Shown piece after piece: positions 60,576 through 64,000 of a stretch of 64,000 bases of DNA (position 1 is its first letter; every line of letters begins with the position of its first letter). The stretch comes from Lycium barbarum. Taxonomy: Eukaryota; Streptophyta; Magnoliopsida; Solanales; Solanaceae. A program made the translations under genes and the position numbers. A model generated the notes under the pieces. The model was not told where the DNA came from. It searched no databases and was given only the letters and a program-made list of their open reading frames with translations. The stretch spans positions 52,784,457-52,848,456 of the forward strand of contig NC_083343.1 of assembly GCF_019175385.1 (NCBI RefSeq), in the 5' to 3' direction.

Positions 60576-61490
60576 TACACCAGCTGAGCCACAGTTATCA
60601 TAGAAGATGTTCCAGCGGAGTTGGCGGGCTCCACTTGTTATGGAGTGCTGCCGAGTCAGAGTATATGAGCTATGGTGTTTGTTCAATGTTAGATACTTTG
60701 CAGACAGAGTCATGAGTATAGAGTGTCAGCTTGGTAGACGACTTCACCAGTCAAAATGTTATTACGTTTCATGTCGCGGGCCCCATATGCTAATAGTCAT
60801 TACTTATGGAAAAAAAAAATTGGAGAGCTTACTATGTATTTATTTCTTAATTGATACAAGAGTTTATCTATGTAATAAGAGTCAGCGGGTTCGCTCGGCT
60901 CCAAATATGGGGTCGGGTGCCCATCACACCCTAGTAAAGTCGAGGTGTGACACTGACCCCCTTTCTTCGGGGGGGCTGCGTTTCATGCCCGCAGGTACAG
61001 ACGCACAGTTTGGTGATCCACCAGTTTAGGACACCCTCTTTTGCTGTTTGGAGTGCTCCTCTTATCCCGGAGCCTACATTTTGGTATATATATTCGTTCG
61101 TTGCATATGTATATATTTGTTCAGGGGTACGGCGGGGCCCTGTCCCGCCATATGATTCGGTTGGTTTGTTTAGAGGTCTGTAGACGTATATGTGGGTTGT
61201 GCCTACTTCTGTACAGGTGTAGTTGTATGATCCCACTCGCCATGGCAGCCTTGTCGGCGTGCATTTGTATATGTTTTGGGCCGTTGCGCCTTTTGATAGC
61301 CTTGTCGGCTTCTGATATATATATATATGGTTGTGTTGAAATGTGTCTGAGACGGTTTGATATAATTTGAGGCAGCGTGTGATATTTGTGCCCGTATACG
61401 TTATCTGTATGTGATTCGGATTTGATGAGTGTGTTCGGGTGCCCAGTTCGGGCACTAGTCACGGCCTACGGGGTTGGGTCGTAACAAAAG

Positions 61491-61502
61491 TGGTATCAGA
61501 GC
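61491..61502 (+). other. Primer binding site of element C (initiator tRNA-Met)
   Basis: tggtatcagagc follows the LTR end after an aaag spacer. Confidence 0.95.
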
Positions 61503-61543
61503 AGTTTGTCCTCGGAATGTCTACCGGTCGTGTCTCGTAGAGT

Positions 61544-61583
61544 CTTGTTTATCGGTGTGTTGTGCACCACATCTATAAACAGG
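61544..61583 (+). other. Leader hairpin with GTGCAC loop palindrome, element C
   Basis: The outer stem is cttgtttat/ataaacagg and the inner stem is ggtgtg/cacatc with one G-U where D has G-C and E has A-T. The loop is tt then GTGCAC (61562-61567). Confidence 0.75.
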
Positions 61584-61690
61584 AGGCTACAGGACATTTA
61601 GGGTGTTACCTTTCTTAGAATCTTAGATCGTGCGATAGAGCTGTGCTGTTAGGACGACTCTTTTCTGATCAGTTATTGTGTTTTTCAGTG

Positions 61691-63130
61691 ATGCCTCCGA
61701 AGAAGGCAACGGCTGCCCAGAAGGGCAAGGCGGTGATGGGAGAGACTAGTCAGATGCCGAGAGTTACCCGGGCTCGTGCTCAGGATTTGCCCGATGTTGT
61801 GCCCCAGTCGGAGGGTTCTGCTACACCACCGGAGGAGCCTGGAGCAGGTCCATCATTAGCTCCAGACGCTCCAGCGCCCGAGCCTCCAGCTCCTCAGCCA
61901 GGGGCGGAGGATAGGACGTTGAGGGAGGCCGTGCAGTTGTTGACGACTTTGGTGGCGGGATAGACTCGTAGACGCGGGCTGAGAGGTGATGATGATGATG
62001 ACAGGCGTGATAGCCTAAGGGTTCGTGATTTTCTGACATGTAGTCCCCCAGAGTTTTTCGGGTCTAAGCCCGAGGAGGACCCCCACGACTTCATTCGGGG
62101 GATGAGGCGCTCATTGGGACTGGTCAGGGCTTCAAAGACCGAGTCCGTTGAGTTAGCCTCGCACAGATTACGAGATTTGGCGGCTAATTGGTATGAGTCC
62201 TGGGAGCTGTCCAGAGGTGAGAGTGCTCCCCCAGCTACTTGGGATGAGTTTGTGGCCTCTTTTCTCCGCCACTTTTTGCCCCCGGGGTTACGACGGGCGC
62301 GGGTTGATAGATTTTTACAGCTGCAGCAGAGAGGTCGGAGTGTTCGTGAGTATAATTTGGAGTTTGATTCTCTGGCTCGATATGCACCTGCGATAGTAGC
62401 GGATATGGCAGACCGGATGCACCGGTACGTGATAGGATTGGACCGCTACCTGGTTGACAGTTGTATGGCGATGGCATCGCAGACTGATATGGACATCGCC
62501 CGGTTACAGGCTTACGCGCAGGGGATGGAGGACCAGCACAGAGAGGATCAGTCGGGCAGAGATCGTGATAGGAGACCGCCCAAGCGAGCCAGGTCAGCTG
62601 GGTATTCTGGGGAGTCTCAAGGCGGGCAGCCTCAACAGTATGTTAGACAGTCTTCTCAGCCGGCACAGAGTGCACTCCCGCATTCTATCGGAGAGGGATT
62701 TGGTAGTGTCAGATACTTAGGAGCAGGCCAGAGTTCCAGAGCATCAGGTTCACAGATGACCAGGGGTTCCAGCCAGTCCCGACCACCCAGGCCCTGTTGT
62801 TCTTATTGTGGGAGATCGCACCCAGGGGAGTGCTACCGAGCCACAGGAGCTTGTTTTTCCTGCGGCCGTCAGGGCCATGTTATGCGAGATTTTGCGATGG
62901 CGAGTGGTTCTGGTAGTACAGTTCAGCCGACGGGATCAGCCATTGGTTCATCTTCTACTCCCTCAGCTATGCGCCCTGCAGGGCGGGGTATGCCGGCACC
63001 GGCGGGCCGCGGTCGAGGCCGTGGCGGTGTTTTAGATTCTAGCGGTCCTTCGAACCGCATATATGCGTTGGCCAGCCGACAGGACCAGGAGGCGCCACCA
63101 GATGTGGTTACAGGTAATTTGAATTTCTAA
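61691..63130 (+). pseudogene. Element C gag with one premature TAG
   Basis: Of 479 codons, one (codon 91, TAG at 61961-61963) is a stop where D has CAG; otherwise the frame is open. It starts MPPKKATAAQKGKAV after a predicted acceptor. Capsid words are REAVQLLTTLVAG, DFLTCSPPEFFGSKPEEDP, LASHRLRDLAANWYESWE, SFLRHFLPPGLRRARVDRF and SLARYAPAIVADM. Two knuckles follow: CSYCGRSHPGEC and CFSCGRQGHVMRDF, whose last Cys is lost. It ends at YALASRQDQEAPPDVVTGNLNF, just before the place where D's frame goes on to the protease DPGST. It is a gag-only derivative of a D-like gag-pol; an intact relative could act in trans as a particle protein. Confidence 0.9.
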
Positions 63131-63257
63131 ATTTGTTACATTGATTGGTGAGAAATTGATATATGCTACTCATAAAAAGAAACTCCCCCGAAATATTTGT
63201 GAGACCCTATAAGGCTAATTTAACATTCGAGGACGAATGTTCTAAAGGGGGGGAGAA
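63131..63257 (+). other. Element C 3' untranslated part, pre-PPT hairpin and polypurine tract
   Basis: The stretch aaactcccccgaaatattt, gaccctataaggctaattt matches D's 3' end at 19144-19184. aacattcg-agga-cgaatgtt lies at 63222-63241 and the tract aaagggggggagaa ends at 63257. Confidence 0.9.
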
Positions 63258-64000
63258 TGTTATATCCCGTGTTTTGCGCGTTTGAAAGATTTGGAATAAT
63301 CTTGACTTGTAGGAAATAAGGTTATGTTTTAATTTATTTAACATATGTGTGATATTCATGAGAAATACGGATGCGGAAATACGAAAGAAGGCCAAGGGAA
63401 AAATTGGAATTTCCGGAAATTAGTTCCGTGAATTATAAAATAAGATCCATAAACAAATTGGGCTAAACAAAATCTATGGAATTGAGGCCCAAATCAAGGG
63501 GATGGCCGGCCAAGCCTTGGCCCAAGTCCACAACATGAATTAGTCATGTGATTGATCATGTGACAAATTAATATAAAAGGGCTAAGTCTTCATTCTATAT
63601 CCATTAGAAGATTCAAGAAACAAAAATCATTGAAAGCACCTCTAAGGGACCTCTCGGCCAAACGCAAGAAAAACCAAGTCCAATTTTAGCCATCCCAAAA
63701 AATTTTCTTTGGTGCAAATCCACTAATTGGAGGTCCCTAAGTAACGTGGAAGTGTTGTTGGAGCGATCAAACCATCCGTCTAGTAGATCGCAAACCCTAG
63801 CCTATTTGTGGTATTGAAGAAGAAAGGTAAGATTTGATCTTGTTTTATGTGTTGTGAATGTTTTATGCATGTTGTAGTATGTTAATATGGTTGAAATTTG
63901 TGAAATATAGTAAGTTGGAGGTGAGCCGTGTATGGTGTGTATGGTCGTATAGATATGTGTGTTGTGATTGGGTTGATGAATTTATTCTATGTAGCATATT
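63258..64000 (+). mobile_element. 3' LTR of element C, first 743 bases
   Basis: It starts tgttatatcccgtg after the polypurine tract and matches 55027-55770 nearly throughout. The donor aaag|gtaaga and its surroundings are kept (about 63826). It is cut by the window end. Confidence 0.92.

Larger units (their letters stand above)
57459..60952 (+). mobile_element. Solo LTR H with 5-bp target duplication
   Basis: It starts tgttatatcccgtatt and ends aggtgtgaca. It is flanked by ctgac at 57454-57458 and 60953-60957 and has no interior, so it is a solo LTR left by recombination between two LTRs. It has a strong donor aaag|gtaagg (58073), a 51-nt exon-like segment (58989-59039), a GTATGT donor (59040), its own double hairpin (60511-60575), an AT run and a MITE. 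Confidence 0.95.
55027..61486 (+). mobile_element. 5' LTR of element C, split by solo LTR H
   Basis: Without H and one copy of ctgac the LTR is 2961 bp. Start tgttctatcccatg (3' LTR: tgttatatcccgtg), end gtcgtaaca. It shows a TATAAAAA box (55340-55347), a donor aaag|gtaaga (55595), a second TATA-like word and palindrome (about 56310-56342), a 51-nt exon-like segment (56416-56466) and the GTATGT donor (56467). H landed inside the double hairpin. Confidence 0.92.
56467..61688 (+). other. Predicted leader intron 2 of element C (contains H)
   Basis: The GTATGT donor and the tgtgtttttcag acceptor end two bases before the gag ATG. Without H and its duplication the intron would be 1723 nt. Confidence 0.5.
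55027..64000 (+). mobile_element. Element C: gag-only Gypsy element, 3' LTR runs out of the window
   Basis: 5' LTR 55027-61486 (split by H), primer site, leader hairpin, gag, a short 3' untranslated part, a polypurine tract and the first 743 bases of the 3' LTR. The two LTR starts are nearly the same. The interior is only 1.77 kb: gag stops just before the place of the protease and joins directly to sequence upstream of the polypurine tract. It is inserted in B; its right end and target duplication are outside. Confidence 0.9.

Overview
The window looks like nuclear DNA of a flowering plant that is packed with nested Ty3/Gypsy LTR retrotransposons. I see no host gene that I can support. The coding remains are chromoviral gag-pol of the Tekay/Del type: CX2CX4HX4C knuckle, DPGS protease, FIDD reverse transcriptase, RNase H, HHCC/DD35E integrase and a C-terminal chromodomain. 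LTRs are 2.2 to 3.5 kb and the primer binding sites match initiator tRNA-Met. The LTR style suggests a dicot, probably Solanaceae; that is inference from general familiarity, not from a search.

I use letters for the elements. At the left edge, LTR L (1-1032, +) cuts element A (1033-6552, -), whose 5' LTR, leader, gag and part of pol are visible. A 318-base unassigned stretch (6553-6870) follows. Everything from 6871 to the right end lies inside or on top of one old element, I (+): 5' LTR 6871-9077 and gag start 9267-9522, with gag-pol resuming in the same reading frame at 41952 and running to about 46400. Element K (LTR pieces 9523-10764 and 39748-41946) sits in I's gag. Element E (10765-39747, eroded at both ends) sits in K. 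Two well-preserved elements sit in E: D (10889-22355, +, target duplication tgaag) and J (25223-35889, -, target duplication atgtg).

On the right, LTR G (46566-48782, -) interrupts the 3' end of I. Element B (48783-55026, -) interrupts G, and element C (55027 to beyond 64000, +; gag only, pol deleted) interrupts B. Solo LTR H (57459-60952, target duplication ctgac) interrupts C's 5' LTR, and a 235-bp TAA-flanked MITE (60147-60381) interrupts H. This gives six levels of insertion on the right and four on the left.

The most interesting signals are RNA-level and recur across elements. (1) Every leader shown has a roughly 40-nt hairpin after the primer binding site, with a six-base palindrome in its loop (GTGCAC in five, GCGCGC in one) and compensated stem changes; it resembles a retroviral dimer-initiation kissing loop. 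(2) Every LTR shown except L (partial) and K has a small exon-like segment of near-fixed length (51 nt in D, C, H, J; 53 nt in A, B, G) between an AG acceptor and a GTATGT donor, and an AG acceptor lies 2 bases before the gag ATG where gag survives. The predicted intron would remove the primer site and the hairpin from gag mRNA. (3) E and J, with different LTRs, share a non-coding, purine-rich internal domain that starts with a 5S-rRNA-like module. (4) A double hairpin in the LTR and a hairpin before the polypurine tract show base-pair compensation between families.
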